In this document: piece by piece, positions 36,701 through 43,784 of the stretch
Numbering within the stretch: position 1 is the stretch's first letter
Layout of the letters: the number at the start of each line of letters is the position of its first letter
Source: Symbiodinium natans
Lineage: Eukaryota; Sar; Dinophyceae; Suessiales; Symbiodiniaceae
DNA: 64,000 nucleotides
Assembly (NCBI GenBank): GCA_905221605.1
Contig: CAJNDS010001391.1
Coordinates: 446,501-510,500, forward strand
Reading direction: 5' to 3'
Notes under the pieces: model-generated
What the model saw: only the letters and a program-made list of their open reading frames with translations
The model's database searches: none
What the model was told of the DNA's origin: nothing
Made by a program: the position numbers and the translations under genes

Positions 36701-38443
36701 AATTACCCCGCGCATTGTGACATCGCAATCATACTCTCCCCGAAAGAATCGGGGGCCGTCTGGTTCCGTTCAATGAACGGCTACTATTTAACCCGGGGTG
36801 CCGATGGCAAGCTGGCCCCGCATTGTATAAAGGCCGTCAGGATCCTGGCATCGGGAGAAGAAGTTTTTGGCTCAGAGGGGCCACCGGCTGCTGACCTCGT
36901 CATGCAGGCCATCGTTCGGTCTCACTCTTTCCGGTCCTCCAGGGGAAGCCGATCTTCGGCCCCCAATGACCGTGACCACGACCGCACTGCAGCTCAGAGA
37001 GCATACACGGGGGTTGTTTTGCATCATCACATCCGTTGCACCGTCTCCTCTACCCAATGCATACACACCAACCCCTCGCCTCTGCTGCAGGACTATGATC
37101 GACGAGATGTCCCAGGTCCCGAGAGTCAGTACGCTAGGTTAAGATGGGGACACATCCTTCTGCTGGGAGTGTTTTTGGTCGGTGGGAAGGGTTATGCAGG
37201 CAGGCTTCTTTCGCTGCAAAGAGATAGACTAACTAAATGGCTCTGCACCAGGAGAATCAGAGGTTGCTACAGAAGGAGACCCTACATCCTCAGCACACAT
37301 GCCACGTGCACTACTAACCTATCTACAACACAGATGGGTGAGCCCGCCAGACACACATCACCGAGCCGCGCTGGTCCCAAGTCCAGCGGCTGGGCCCCAA
37401 GCTTTCGAAGTCTCTTCTGGATGTGGATCCTTATCCTTTGTGGAAGCTTCGTGACAGCAAATGGGGGTCGAGCAGACGTGAGGGTTACCACGGGTTCCAG
37501 TACCGTGGTGGGAGCCACACAACATCGGCCCCAACAGTCCAATAGAATGGGCGAAGACACTGGCCAGGCAATACGTAATCACCACAACAGCATCGGGTGG
37601 ATCGCCAAGAGATCGCTGCGACGAGCTCGCGCACGAGCCTATGCCACAGGCGGCACTCACTATAAGGGCACATGGTACACTAGGGAAACACTGACAAAAA
37701 CCACAGGGGGCATACACCAGCTGGGGCCGAATGACCGGCCGGCTAAACCCACAAAGCATCCCAAATCTGACAAAGCATCTCACCTTAGATGTCTCACCTG
37801 GAACATGAGCGGGGGGTCGCAGGCGGCCTGGCAAGAACTCATGTCATGGTTAAGTGAGAAACCAGATGACTTTGACATTGTGTTCGTGCAGGAAACACAC
37901 TGGAAACAGGAGGGGTGCCGCACCTTCTCGTCCGGCCCCTGGTTCGTCGTCTCCTCAGGGGCTACAGGCAAAGACAAATGCTCAGGAGTTGCCACTCTGA
38001 TCCATCAGAATATCTGCAAGCAAGATAATGTTAGCTACAGGGTTATTAGGCAAGGCAGAGTACTCTCGGTTCGACTACATCACCAACAGAACGGCTCCGA
38101 TCTTCTGAATGTCTACCAGCATGTGTGGAGGACAAACATTGACAAAGCCGAGAACCTGAAAGCTCGGGCCTCAATCTGGGATGCGATACGGTCTAGCATC
38201 ATGAAGAGTCCACAAAGGAACGACTTGATTATTGCGGGAGACTTCAACTGCTCCATCAAAACCTCGAGGGGATTGATAGGTAGTGCCGTGGTTGCCAAAG
38301 TAGAGGGATCGCCTGACGAAGATGACTTTCTCGGAATACTCCAGGACTTCGGCCTCACTCTCCTCAATACGTGGAACTGCACTCCGGCACATACGTGCGT
38401 GCACCAAGGCACCAAAAACACAATTGGATTTCGTTGCGTGTAG
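33773..38443 (+). CDS. Retrotransposon polyprotein: Tpt1/KptA-like 2'-phosphotransferase plus EEP endonuclease
   Basis: The frame is open for 1556 codons. The first 370 or so are probably not translated; a likelier start is the ATG at 34904, before a His/Trp/acid-rich segment. Residues about 560-730 form an unknown helical domain. Residues about 829-1030 match Tpt1/KptA: SKRLSVVLRH (R847, H848), YIRAVQGHS (R908), LHATNW, THIHCVS and MNGYYLTRG. These enzymes use NAD+ to remove RNA 2'-phosphates. The family's fourth catalytic Arg is not clearly placed. A linker with a hydrophobic stretch (FWMWILILCGSFVTANG) follows. From residue 1338 an EEP endonuclease shows LTWNMSGG, VFVQETHW and IIAGDFNC. 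The frame breaks at an A5 run (38414-38418), just before the end of the EEP domain; a single-base change there joins it to the RT frame. Confidence 0.8.
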   Translation: MNLALPLIFTVILCRRCIPAYDSAMRRTGRPDPTMCSQRPLGEPAPKPAHEIREDPKPQPPPQTNRSFHLCPPHCSSHHHRSLVPLQMTESMECRGARKGSWTGANQRAPHMRQTCSQRTGPTVPQSAPARGKPMAQVNPPALHKDRAPTTHSRQTQSRHHNLRVARWAYRAMLWHTQFPQVHVRALSPDSSETFEVYLLGRGERRLQNFSLSVRPCRPKLMLVRGTYRRPSLTLRGPHRRHMWNMCPVAVSYARHGTPALIPSQILNMLASQVQCTRSGKLGVARCIALHPTVLPLPDTRRCHTRPKPGLYAQVTSNRKAAGAVFGPTQSTCGRTSGFLSARMEIRVVEWLPGCRNMMHATPDCISIYMCGIFADSMSDQKWHRYPRARVRPDGTRRRTRNELAARSARRNAPGNQRERADTAAPRAQEMNQQPWRQAADRESRQPHWQNARGADARPRDQHQDWYYDEEDEDDEDYQFDTSDRHEVHATEDEEGYLKIWWQGEWWFRQKPPDPPASPKKRQQASSSSEQRRPTTEGAVPPAPAQHVSEGLKQFVPPARDSVPPQSLRAVREKWNLLAIIEDDINVLRKKKVALMFKTFFEMGHFVKHHDDFHHSESLKIIPAAGNWNLAFAMCLISRDKLHYANHSTFGTAVECWLWSLSKDADFEPILTQFAGMLHSVIALFEGVPMSLHEQIHWFDSHQDLAIKFNYYFPTEQLKDDEQIVRVAIQDQTSQDSRDDDMPDRTSKHMGNTAPATRTAELASSDAYVEMEVDYPTGQTPPNQSGSIPHSPRRVERYNIYTETTYASSDGTSLPTPARDSAPLGEPTKLYWKLDQSLSKRLSVVLRHDSEDFGLTFDEAGWTKVSDLLRTSIMKEKGATLNYIRSVVYWNDKQRFALEWRGADLYIRAVQGHSKKGLRDEAVMRPLGDAELPEHVLHATNWDFYGSILAKGIITGGLSQSRTHIHCVSVDKSEYRNYPAHCDIAIILSPKESGAVWFRSMNGYYLTRGADGKLAPHCIKAVRILASGEEVFGSEGPPAADLVMQAIVRSHSFRSSRGSRSSAPNDRDHDRTAAQRAYTGVVLHHHIRCTVSSTQCIHTNPSPLLQDYDRRDVPGPESQYARLRWGHILLLGVFLVGGKGYAGRLLSLQRDRLTKWLCTRRIRGCYRRRPYILSTHATCTTNLSTTQMGEPARHTSPSRAGPKSSGWAPSFRSLFWMWILILCGSFVTANGGRADVRVTTGSSTVVGATQHRPQQSNRMGEDTGQAIRNHHNSIGWIAKRSLRRARARAYATGGTHYKGTWYTRETLTKTTGGIHQLGPNDRPAKPTKHPKSDKASHLRCLTWNMSGGSQAAWQELMSWLSEKPDDFDIVFVQETHWKQEGCRTFSSGPWFVVSSGATGKDKCSGVATLIHQNICKQDNVSYRVIRQGRVLSVRLHHQQNGSDLLNVYQHVWRTNIDKAENLKARASIWDAIRSSIMKSPQRNDLIIAGDFNCSIKTSRGLIGSAVVAKVEGSPDEDDFLGILQDFGLTLLNTWNCTPAHTCVHQGTKNTIGFRCV
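33811..34446 (+). CDS. Pro/Ser-rich ORF1-like protein of the retrotransposon
   Basis: A 211-aa frame with a basic N-terminus, a long Pro/Ser/Glu-rich low-complexity middle and a C-terminal basic helix (PPRKRRKKAAELLAKCETLQ). This looks like a nucleic-acid-binding or oligomerising ORF1. It overlaps the long frame that later encodes Tpt1 and EEP. The composition of this frame (acidic Ser stretches, basic C-terminus) looks more protein-like than the competing frame over the same bases, which reads as Arg/His/Cys-rich noise. Function unknown. Confidence 0.4.
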   Translation: MPQMHPRLRQCHEAHWSARSHYVQSTAPRGASSKASARNKRGPQAPTPPPNQQKLPSLPPSLQLPSPPLASSSSNDRIHGVPRSAQGLLDWSESESSAHETNMLPADRTDSPTIGPSPGEADGPGQSSSPAQGPGTDDSLSTDSEPPPQPKGRKVGISSNAVAYAISTGSCAGLITRLLGDIRSLPPRKRRKKAAELLAKCETLQAETDAC

Positions 38444-41026
38444 GGTCCAGCACGCAACTCGCACTGCTAGACACAGCAGACCCATGCATCAAGTCGCCCT
38501 CGGAAAATGGAAGGCCAATCACCACATCCCAGCGCAGGCTCACATCCGTAGAGTCGCGCCATGTCGCCTCCCGAACCCAGTCAAACCTTCGATGGCGTCT
38601 AGGCAATGCATCCAAGACTCCATTGCACAGGCAGATGACCGGGCTAAGAAGTTAAAGCACCTCATCGACGCGGATATTCAGAAGCTGGACCCTGACTTGC
38701 ATCTTCACAGCTTCACGCGGCAGGTGGATGAGATCATGAAAGAACACATGCAAACCGTCTACCCTCCAGAACCTGCAGTTGACAACCGCGTTTCGCAAAA
38801 TCCGCAGTTTAAGCACACCGCGAAAGAGATGTGGGCTAAGTACAAGGAATGGAAATCCACCAAAGCGAACAGCTTAATCGAAACTCTCCGGAAATGGAAA
38901 AAGTACACTGAGTTTCGCGTGGCCTCTAAAGCGATGAAACAAACTGCCAAGAAAATTAAACGTGAAAAGCTGCAGGCTGTCGCCGAGGACCTACAAGTAG
39001 CTGCCGCTAAGGGCGATCAAAGGAAAGTGTGGGTGAGCGCTAGAAAATTAGCTCCCTGGAAACCCTTCGCGCGCACACACATCCGCAGCGAAAAGGGAGA
39101 AATCCTCACTCCCAAAGAACAACTGGCTGAGCTCATTAAGCACAGCAGAAACAAGTTTTGTCAGGGAGAAGACTATTTGCCCAATCACCGAGTCACTGAA
39201 CCCATTCTTGTTCAGGCCAAAGACCTCGTTTGGGCCCTAGGAAAATTACCTTTTCGCAAAGGGGTGCCGAAGATGTCGGCCCCGGCAGCAGTTTGGAGAT
39301 TGTGCCGTGACCAGGTAGCCAAAACGCTGGAACCCATCCTGATGCGATCCTGGGGGGAGGATTCCCTCTGCGTCATCCCACACGTGTGGAAAGACACATA
39401 CCTCGTATGGTTGCCTAAACCACAGAAAGACCCCAGCCGCCCGTCCGGGCTTCGTCCCATAGGACTCTCCCACCCTCTCTCGAAATCGGTATGTGCTCTG
39501 CTGAGAGAACACATCCGACCACTTCTTGAGGAAGCGCTGGTCACTCGACCGCAATTTGCATATACTGCCGGCAGAGGGGTTCTAGACGCCTTACTGAGAG
39601 TGCACAACCACCTGAGAGAGGCACGTGCGTATGCGACCCTGAGCAAACAAAGCATATATGACCTTCATGCCGGAGCTACCCAGGTTAAATGCGCAGGAGG
39701 CATATGCTTCTCCCTTGACCTTGAGGGGGCGTTCGACAATGTACCTCGCACTGCCCTTGCCACTAGCCTGAGACGACTAGGGGTCTCCGAAACGCTGGTG
39801 CAACTACTTACGCAGTTCCATTTTGAGGCAAGGTATCACTGCTCAGTTGGCGTTCATGAGGACCACGTCACGACCACACGAGGCATCAAACAAGGCTGTA
39901 CGGTCGCGCCGTATTTGTTTGTGGCACACACAATTGCTATCATTGACACACTAGCGGAGCGCCTAGGCTGGGACTGGGTAACGCAGCTGTTCACTTTTTA
40001 CGCCGACGACGCCTTAGCCGCATGGACGTTAAAAAGCGCCGAAGACCTTCAGGGTGCCATTTGCGGCATCCAAAAAGTCGTGCAAACCTTTAACGACCAC
40101 GGTATGACTCTCAGCGCAACCAAATCGGTCGTGCTGTGTCACGCCAAGGGAGCAGATGCCATTAGGATTTTGCAGAAACTTAAAGTCTTCAAGGACAAAC
40201 TCCCACACCTTGCCTTCATGCAACACGGCGAGCAGATTCTGATCCCTCTCAGGAAAACACATCAGTACCTAGGTACCGTCATTTCCTATAGAGACGCCCA
40301 GGAGAAAACTGTTCAGCTACGTATGCGTAAGGCGAGGGGTCAATATAGCCAGCTTCGCAAAGCCATCAACTCCAGACGCGTAACGCACAACCGTCCCAGG
40401 TACCAAATCTGGAGAGCCGGGGTGTGGAGCTCAGCAGCGCACGGGCTACTGGCGGTGGGCGTTAGACCCACAGGACGCAAGCATCTTCGTGCAATGGCTG
40501 CCAGACAGATGCGGGCTATTGCCAAAAAGCCGGCGCATCTTACCCTAGTGACCAATGAACAGATCCAGAAGCATCTCAATGCTGAGGACCCCCTGCAGGC
40601 GCTCGCTAACCAGGCCAGAGAATGCATGACGCACTTGAGACAGTTGCAGCAGAGTGCCCCAGCGACATTAGGGCCCTTCCACAGGTCCGGGCGCAGCTCG
40701 CGCTGGCTATCAACTCACTCCATTCGATGAATACAGGTAAGCAGCTTCCTGAAGATAAGGAGTCAGACCCTTATACCTGTCCGCATTGCAGTCAGCAATT
40801 TCGCACTATCACTAGCCTCCGACAGCATAAGGCATGGAAGCACCCAGAAGATAAGCCAGAACTGCTCAGTTTTGATCCGGCAAACCACGCACTGAATGGT
40901 CTGCCCCAGTGTGCCTTCTGTAAATTCAAATACGGGGCATGGATTGGGCTTAAAGCACATATTGAAAAAGGATACTGCCCTGTTCTTTATCCGGGATGCA
41001 GTACTCAGGGAGCCGCGGTCGGCCCC
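33887..41026 (+). repeat. Dispersed GC mini-palindromes, GGGGAGCCGA-N3/5-TCGGCCCC and its mirror form
   Basis: About ten copies lie inside the retrotransposon. The form with the TCGGCCCC arm first occurs at 33887-33903, 34151-34175, 36233-36254 and 36545-36564. The form with GGGGAGCCGA first occurs at 35025-35050, 35130-35150, 35383-35404, 36795-36819, 36942-36964, 39261-39283 and 41008-41026. Spacers are 2-8 bp and stems 6-10 bp. Most fall in linkers between domains and keep the frame open. Copies at 35025, 35383 and 36795 are imperfect. Confidence 0.75.
38322..40730 (+). CDS. Retrotransposon reverse transcriptase (continuation of the EEP frame)
   Basis: Meaningful sequence starts about 38418 with the end of the EEP domain (QLDFVACRVQH), so the 5' part of this frame is a shadow. 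A Lys-rich helical region (about 38640-39120) leads to the RT: LRPIGLSHPLSKSV, the A box FSLDLEGAFDNVPR (about 39712), the B box RGIKQGCTVAPYLF (about 39880) and the C box FYADDALA (about 39999), then a thumb-like region with HQYLGTVI. The YADD box and both metal-binding Asp sites are intact. The enzyme would copy element RNA at a nicked target. The frame ends at 40730 in a stretch where the next frame (from 40622) already carries the natural continuation. Confidence 0.85.
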   Translation: MTFSEYSRTSASLSSIRGTALRHIRACTKAPKTQLDFVACRVQHATRTARHSRPMHQVALGKWKANHHIPAQAHIRRVAPCRLPNPVKPSMASRQCIQDSIAQADDRAKKLKHLIDADIQKLDPDLHLHSFTRQVDEIMKEHMQTVYPPEPAVDNRVSQNPQFKHTAKEMWAKYKEWKSTKANSLIETLRKWKKYTEFRVASKAMKQTAKKIKREKLQAVAEDLQVAAAKGDQRKVWVSARKLAPWKPFARTHIRSEKGEILTPKEQLAELIKHSRNKFCQGEDYLPNHRVTEPILVQAKDLVWALGKLPFRKGVPKMSAPAAVWRLCRDQVAKTLEPILMRSWGEDSLCVIPHVWKDTYLVWLPKPQKDPSRPSGLRPIGLSHPLSKSVCALLREHIRPLLEEALVTRPQFAYTAGRGVLDALLRVHNHLREARAYATLSKQSIYDLHAGATQVKCAGGICFSLDLEGAFDNVPRTALATSLRRLGVSETLVQLLTQFHFEARYHCSVGVHEDHVTTTRGIKQGCTVAPYLFVAHTIAIIDTLAERLGWDWVTQLFTFYADDALAAWTLKSAEDLQGAICGIQKVVQTFNDHGMTLSATKSVVLCHAKGADAIRILQKLKVFKDKLPHLAFMQHGEQILIPLRKTHQYLGTVISYRDAQEKTVQLRMRKARGQYSQLRKAINSRRVTHNRPRYQIWRAGVWSSAAHGLLAVGVRPTGRKHLRAMAARQMRAIAKKPAHLTLVTNEQIQKHLNAEDPLQALANQARECMTHLRQLQQSAPATLGPFHRSGRSSRWLSTHSIR

Positions 41027-43105
41027 GAAGCAGATACTAGCACCAATCCAAAAGCTCCAGAGGAGGCCACTGCAAATGAGCCGCCTCCCATAGCCCAAAA
41101 GCCGGTTCTTGATGTTGCTCGGCAACAAGGCTGGAAAAGTCTGCTAGATGCCGATGTTGTGTCGTCCCTCAAGCAACACTGCTGTGTTTGCAAGCGATGG
41201 ATCGCCGATCCCACGGCTCTGAAGCGACACATAGTTAGGGCCCACAAGGACGTGTGGGCAGTCACCGCCAACGGCAAACTTGAGGAGCGATGTGCACAGG
41301 TCAAGCCCCGACTCCTCCGAAATGGTACCTGCCCGTGGTGTGACAGGTCCTCCCCCTCCAGACATTACTTCCAATGCAATGTGATCTTCCAATGTGCCCT
41401 GATAGGACTACACTGTGAACATGACGACGGAAGTGGTGAGCGTCTTCGGCAACCTACTACCAGGGCTAGCGACGAACATGAGAGAGACCTCGAAGCAGCC
41501 GAGAGAAATGGACCGGGAGACCGAGAACGCACCGAACAAGCGACCCAAAGCGGCCCGGCGAGGACAGCGGGGAGGCCGGCGACAAATTGCAGACGAGAAC
41601 CTGAACTCGGTGGTGACGCTCCTGGCAAATCTGTCGCTGCAGCAGGAGGACGCCCTGAACCGTCTACGCCTGGACACATCCTTCACTTTCCACCTCCAGC
41701 AACAAGGCCCAGGAACCATATTGCTGCCGCTTTTCAAGGCGGGGCAGGAATGGCAACAAAAACAGAAGAAAGGAGAGAACGTCCCCCCGATGAGAATCGT
41801 TGCGCTGGGCCTCCTGCTGAAAGAGGTCGTGGCAAGAGTCCAACTGATGGTGGGAGATCCCACGGCCGTGGAGAATGCGATGAAGCATCAGTGGCTAGAC
41901 CAGCAGAAGCGCTTCGTGTATCAGGAGTGGAACTCGGCCACCAAACAGGTGGAGCCGTCGGCGACAGCCAAGAGCCTGAAGGTGGAAGAGGCGACGGAGC
42001 TCATCAACCAGGTCGCCGAGCTGTGTCTTCCGGATCTGGTCACCAGGTTCTGCGCCCAAAGGCGTCCCAAGCAAGAGCCCCAGGAAGGCGACAAAGCAGT
42101 GTTCCTCATCGAAGTAGCCATGCGAGATCCGAGAGCAAACATCCTGCATCAGAAACTGCGACAGTTGGCCAACTGCGCGGTGTGGAATGTGGTGGGAGCG
42201 CAACTGCAGCCGCCAAACCAGCAACGCCACGGACTGGCAATGGCACTGCAAAAGGCCCTGGAAAACATCTGAGCGCTGCAGGAAGCGCACGGCCACCTAC
42301 TGGTGTGCCGAGTGTCTCTCGCCTCAAGCTTAAAAATAGTGGCAACACTTGCTACATCAACTCCGTCATAACTGCCACCCTGTGGCAAGCACAGCTCAGG
42401 CCGGGGAGCCGCATACCCGATGCTTGGCAGAAGGCACTTGCCAAAACGCACTGGGATGCAGCCATGTTTCTCCGCATGTACATGCTTGGCTGGGCGCAGC
42501 CCAACAGACAGCATGATGTGAGTGAATTCATACAGTTCATCATCCCTAAGCTTGCTTGGACTGATAGCCTCGTTCACTGGGAGGCGAGAGTTGCGGTTGA
42601 GGAGGGATGCACAACTGAAATCAGGGAGCCCGCTGCACCATTGCTACTTCTGGCAGCACTTGGAGGTATCCAAGACGGGGAGCTGGACACCCTCATCCTT
42701 AGCTGGCACCTGCAGGCCCAACCGCATGCGCTATGCACAGCTCCGACTCACATTTTCCTTGTTCTACCTAGATATACCACGACCAATGGTGTCACGAGGA
42801 AGACCCGTGTGCTTCTTACATTCAACAATCGCTGTGTCCACCTGCCGATCTTCCGTAATGAAAGCAGCATAGCGTGTGATTGGCTTGCCTATGACCTCAT
42901 TTCCATCATTGTGCATCTGGGTGAATCAGTTCTCACAGGGCACTACAGAACCGTTGGCTTGATACCGGGCAGGACAGAAGCCTGGTACATGGACGACGGT
43001 GTCGCATCGGAAAGGCTTGAAACCTTAAGTCCCGAAATCCAGTCCAACTGTTATGTGCTTGGCTGCATCCGCAGTCCCCCTGCTGGGGAAGGCGGATCGG
43101 CCTGA
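40622..43105 (+). CDS. C2H2 zinc fingers and USP-type deubiquitinase domain of the retrotransposon
   Basis: The 827-codon frame has two real ends and a doubtful middle. The N-terminal part has Cys2His2-type fingers: CPHCSQQF...LRQHKAWKH (about 40778), CAFCKFKYGAW...LKAHIEKGYC (about 40912), CCVCKRW...LKRHIVRAH (about 41180) and a CPWC motif (about 41330). The middle (about 41400-42270) is Arg/Gly/Glu-rich noise overlying another ORF. The C-terminal part (about 42320-43105) is a compact USP: Cys box LKNSGNTCYINSVITATLW, His box ISIIVHLGESVLTGHY, then AWYMDDGV and a final CYVLGCIR. Catalytic Cys, His and Asp are all in place. USPs cleave ubiquitin or ubiquitin-like conjugates; here it could process the polyprotein or protect element proteins, which is inference. 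Confidence 0.8.
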   Translation: MHDALETVAAECPSDIRALPQVRAQLALAINSLHSMNTGKQLPEDKESDPYTCPHCSQQFRTITSLRQHKAWKHPEDKPELLSFDPANHALNGLPQCAFCKFKYGAWIGLKAHIEKGYCPVLYPGCSTQGAAVGPEADTSTNPKAPEEATANEPPPIAQKPVLDVARQQGWKSLLDADVVSSLKQHCCVCKRWIADPTALKRHIVRAHKDVWAVTANGKLEERCAQVKPRLLRNGTCPWCDRSSPSRHYFQCNVIFQCALIGLHCEHDDGSGERLRQPTTRASDEHERDLEAAERNGPGDRERTEQATQSGPARTAGRPATNCRREPELGGDAPGKSVAAAGGRPEPSTPGHILHFPPPATRPRNHIAAAFQGGAGMATKTEERRERPPDENRCAGPPAERGRGKSPTDGGRSHGRGECDEASVARPAEALRVSGVELGHQTGGAVGDSQEPEGGRGDGAHQPGRRAVSSGSGHQVLRPKASQARAPGRRQSSVPHRSSHARSESKHPASETATVGQLRGVECGGSATAAAKPATPRTGNGTAKGPGKHLSAAGSARPPTGVPSVSRLKLKNSGNTCYINSVITATLWQAQLRPGSRIPDAWQKALAKTHWDAAMFLRMYMLGWAQPNRQHDVSEFIQFIIPKLAWTDSLVHWEARVAVEEGCTTEIREPAAPLLLLAALGGIQDGELDTLILSWHLQAQPHALCTAPTHIFLVLPRYTTTNGVTRKTRVLLTFNNRCVHLPIFRNESSIACDWLAYDLISIIVHLGESVLTGHYRTVGLIPGRTEAWYMDDGVASERLETLSPEIQSNCYVLGCIRSPPAGEGGSA
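41421..42272 (+). CDS. Nested retrotransposon ORF, 283 aa, unknown domain
   Basis: This frame starts at an ATG just after the zinc fingers and stops before the USP domain. It overlaps the open middle of the 827-codon frame. Composition is strongly protein-like: a basic N-terminus (NKRPKAARRGQRGG), then helical segments with LSLQQEDALNRLRLDTSF, RIVALGLLLKEVVARV and ATELINQVAELC, and a C-terminal HGLAMALQKALENI. I believe similar modules accompany RT and EEP domains in other dinoflagellate retroelement proteins, but cannot name a domain. It is likely expressed by frameshifting from the zinc-finger frame or by internal initiation. Confidence 0.65.
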   Translation: MTTEVVSVFGNLLPGLATNMRETSKQPREMDRETENAPNKRPKAARRGQRGGRRQIADENLNSVVTLLANLSLQQEDALNRLRLDTSFTFHLQQQGPGTILLPLFKAGQEWQQKQKKGENVPPMRIVALGLLLKEVVARVQLMVGDPTAVENAMKHQWLDQQKRFVYQEWNSATKQVEPSATAKSLKVEEATELINQVAELCLPDLVTRFCAQRRPKQEPQEGDKAVFLIEVAMRDPRANILHQKLRQLANCAVWNVVGAQLQPPNQQRHGLAMALQKALENI

Positions 43106-43784
43106 CGATGAGAGCTTATTTTTCTCACAAAAGTGGGGGTGCACCCCCATCTAGGGTGCATGGGGGGACAGGCTTGCAACCCTGTCTGAATCTTTGTCTC
43201 TGTTCCTATGTACAGGGAAGGCACATGTGAAGCCGACCTTTCGGCCACAGAGCCATGATACCGGCGCTTCATGTCGGGTCGCCCTGCTAAGGAGTCTTGA
43301 GTGATGAGAAAATGAGATAGCTACACTCTCCCTGAGTGTTTTTGTGCTCTTCTTCTTTAGTGTACCGAGTCCTATTCTCAACCATGTCACCATATGCAGT
43401 CATGCGTTGCTCCATCAGCACAGGGGTGCCGCACCCTCATCGGCCCCAGGACATCTGCGGCACAAGTGTGCCCACACTGTTTAGCCCTGTGAGTGAGCGA
43501 ACTGTGAGACCGGCCGTAGAATAGTATCCCTTGTACATACACCGTCCTTTTTGAGTTTGCGAGCACGTGTTTCTTTCCTGTTCACGGTAGGTCCAGGTGG
43601 GCTCTGTTGCGCTTGAGACCGTTTTGCCTGCAGTCTAGTTGAACTCCGGTTCCTGCGGGACGTCTCTTGCTGTCCATACCCGAAGCTGTTAGCCGCCGCC
43701 ACAGAGCGGCCGTGACATATGTCATGAACTACAGCTAGCTAGTAGGTCAGACCAGACCGCTGCGGAATCGAGTTCGAGTTCGAG
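43106..43784 (+). other. 3' untranslated region and terminal GAGTTC tail of the retrotransposon
   Basis: Non-coding after the USP stop. It contains a short stem around GGGGGTGCACCCCCAT (about 43135-43150) and ends in TCGAGTTCGAGTTCGAG (43768-43784). Such short terminal tandem repeats often replace poly(A) in non-LTR retrotransposons. Confidence 0.6.

Larger units (their letters stand above)
33395..43784 (+). mobile_element. Full-length non-LTR retrotransposon with Tpt1, EEP, RT, zinc-finger and USP domains
   Basis: This 10.39-kb unit is bounded by a 15-bp direct repeat and inserted in a satellite array. It has no terminal repeats of its own and ends in a short GAGTTC repeat tail, as many non-LTR elements do. 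Order along the plus strand: a small N-terminal ORF region (33.4-34.4 kb), Tpt1/KptA-like RNA 2'-phosphotransferase (36.26-36.86 kb), EEP endonuclease (37.78-38.42 kb), reverse transcriptase (about 39.2-40.3 kb), C2H2 zinc fingers (40.77-41.4 kb), a nested 283-aa ORF (41.42-42.27 kb) and a USP-type cysteine protease (42.3-43.1 kb). The frames are long and largely free of stops, which suggests recent activity. No RNase H domain was seen. The EEP-RT order is typical of LINE-type elements; Tpt1 and USP are not. Confidence 0.85.

Noticed and set aside
36863-36876. TTTTTGGCTCAGAG as a spliced-leader relic in the plus-strand element
   Set aside because: It lies inside the Tpt1 coding frame and departs from the leader after GGCTCA. 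Chance resemblance.
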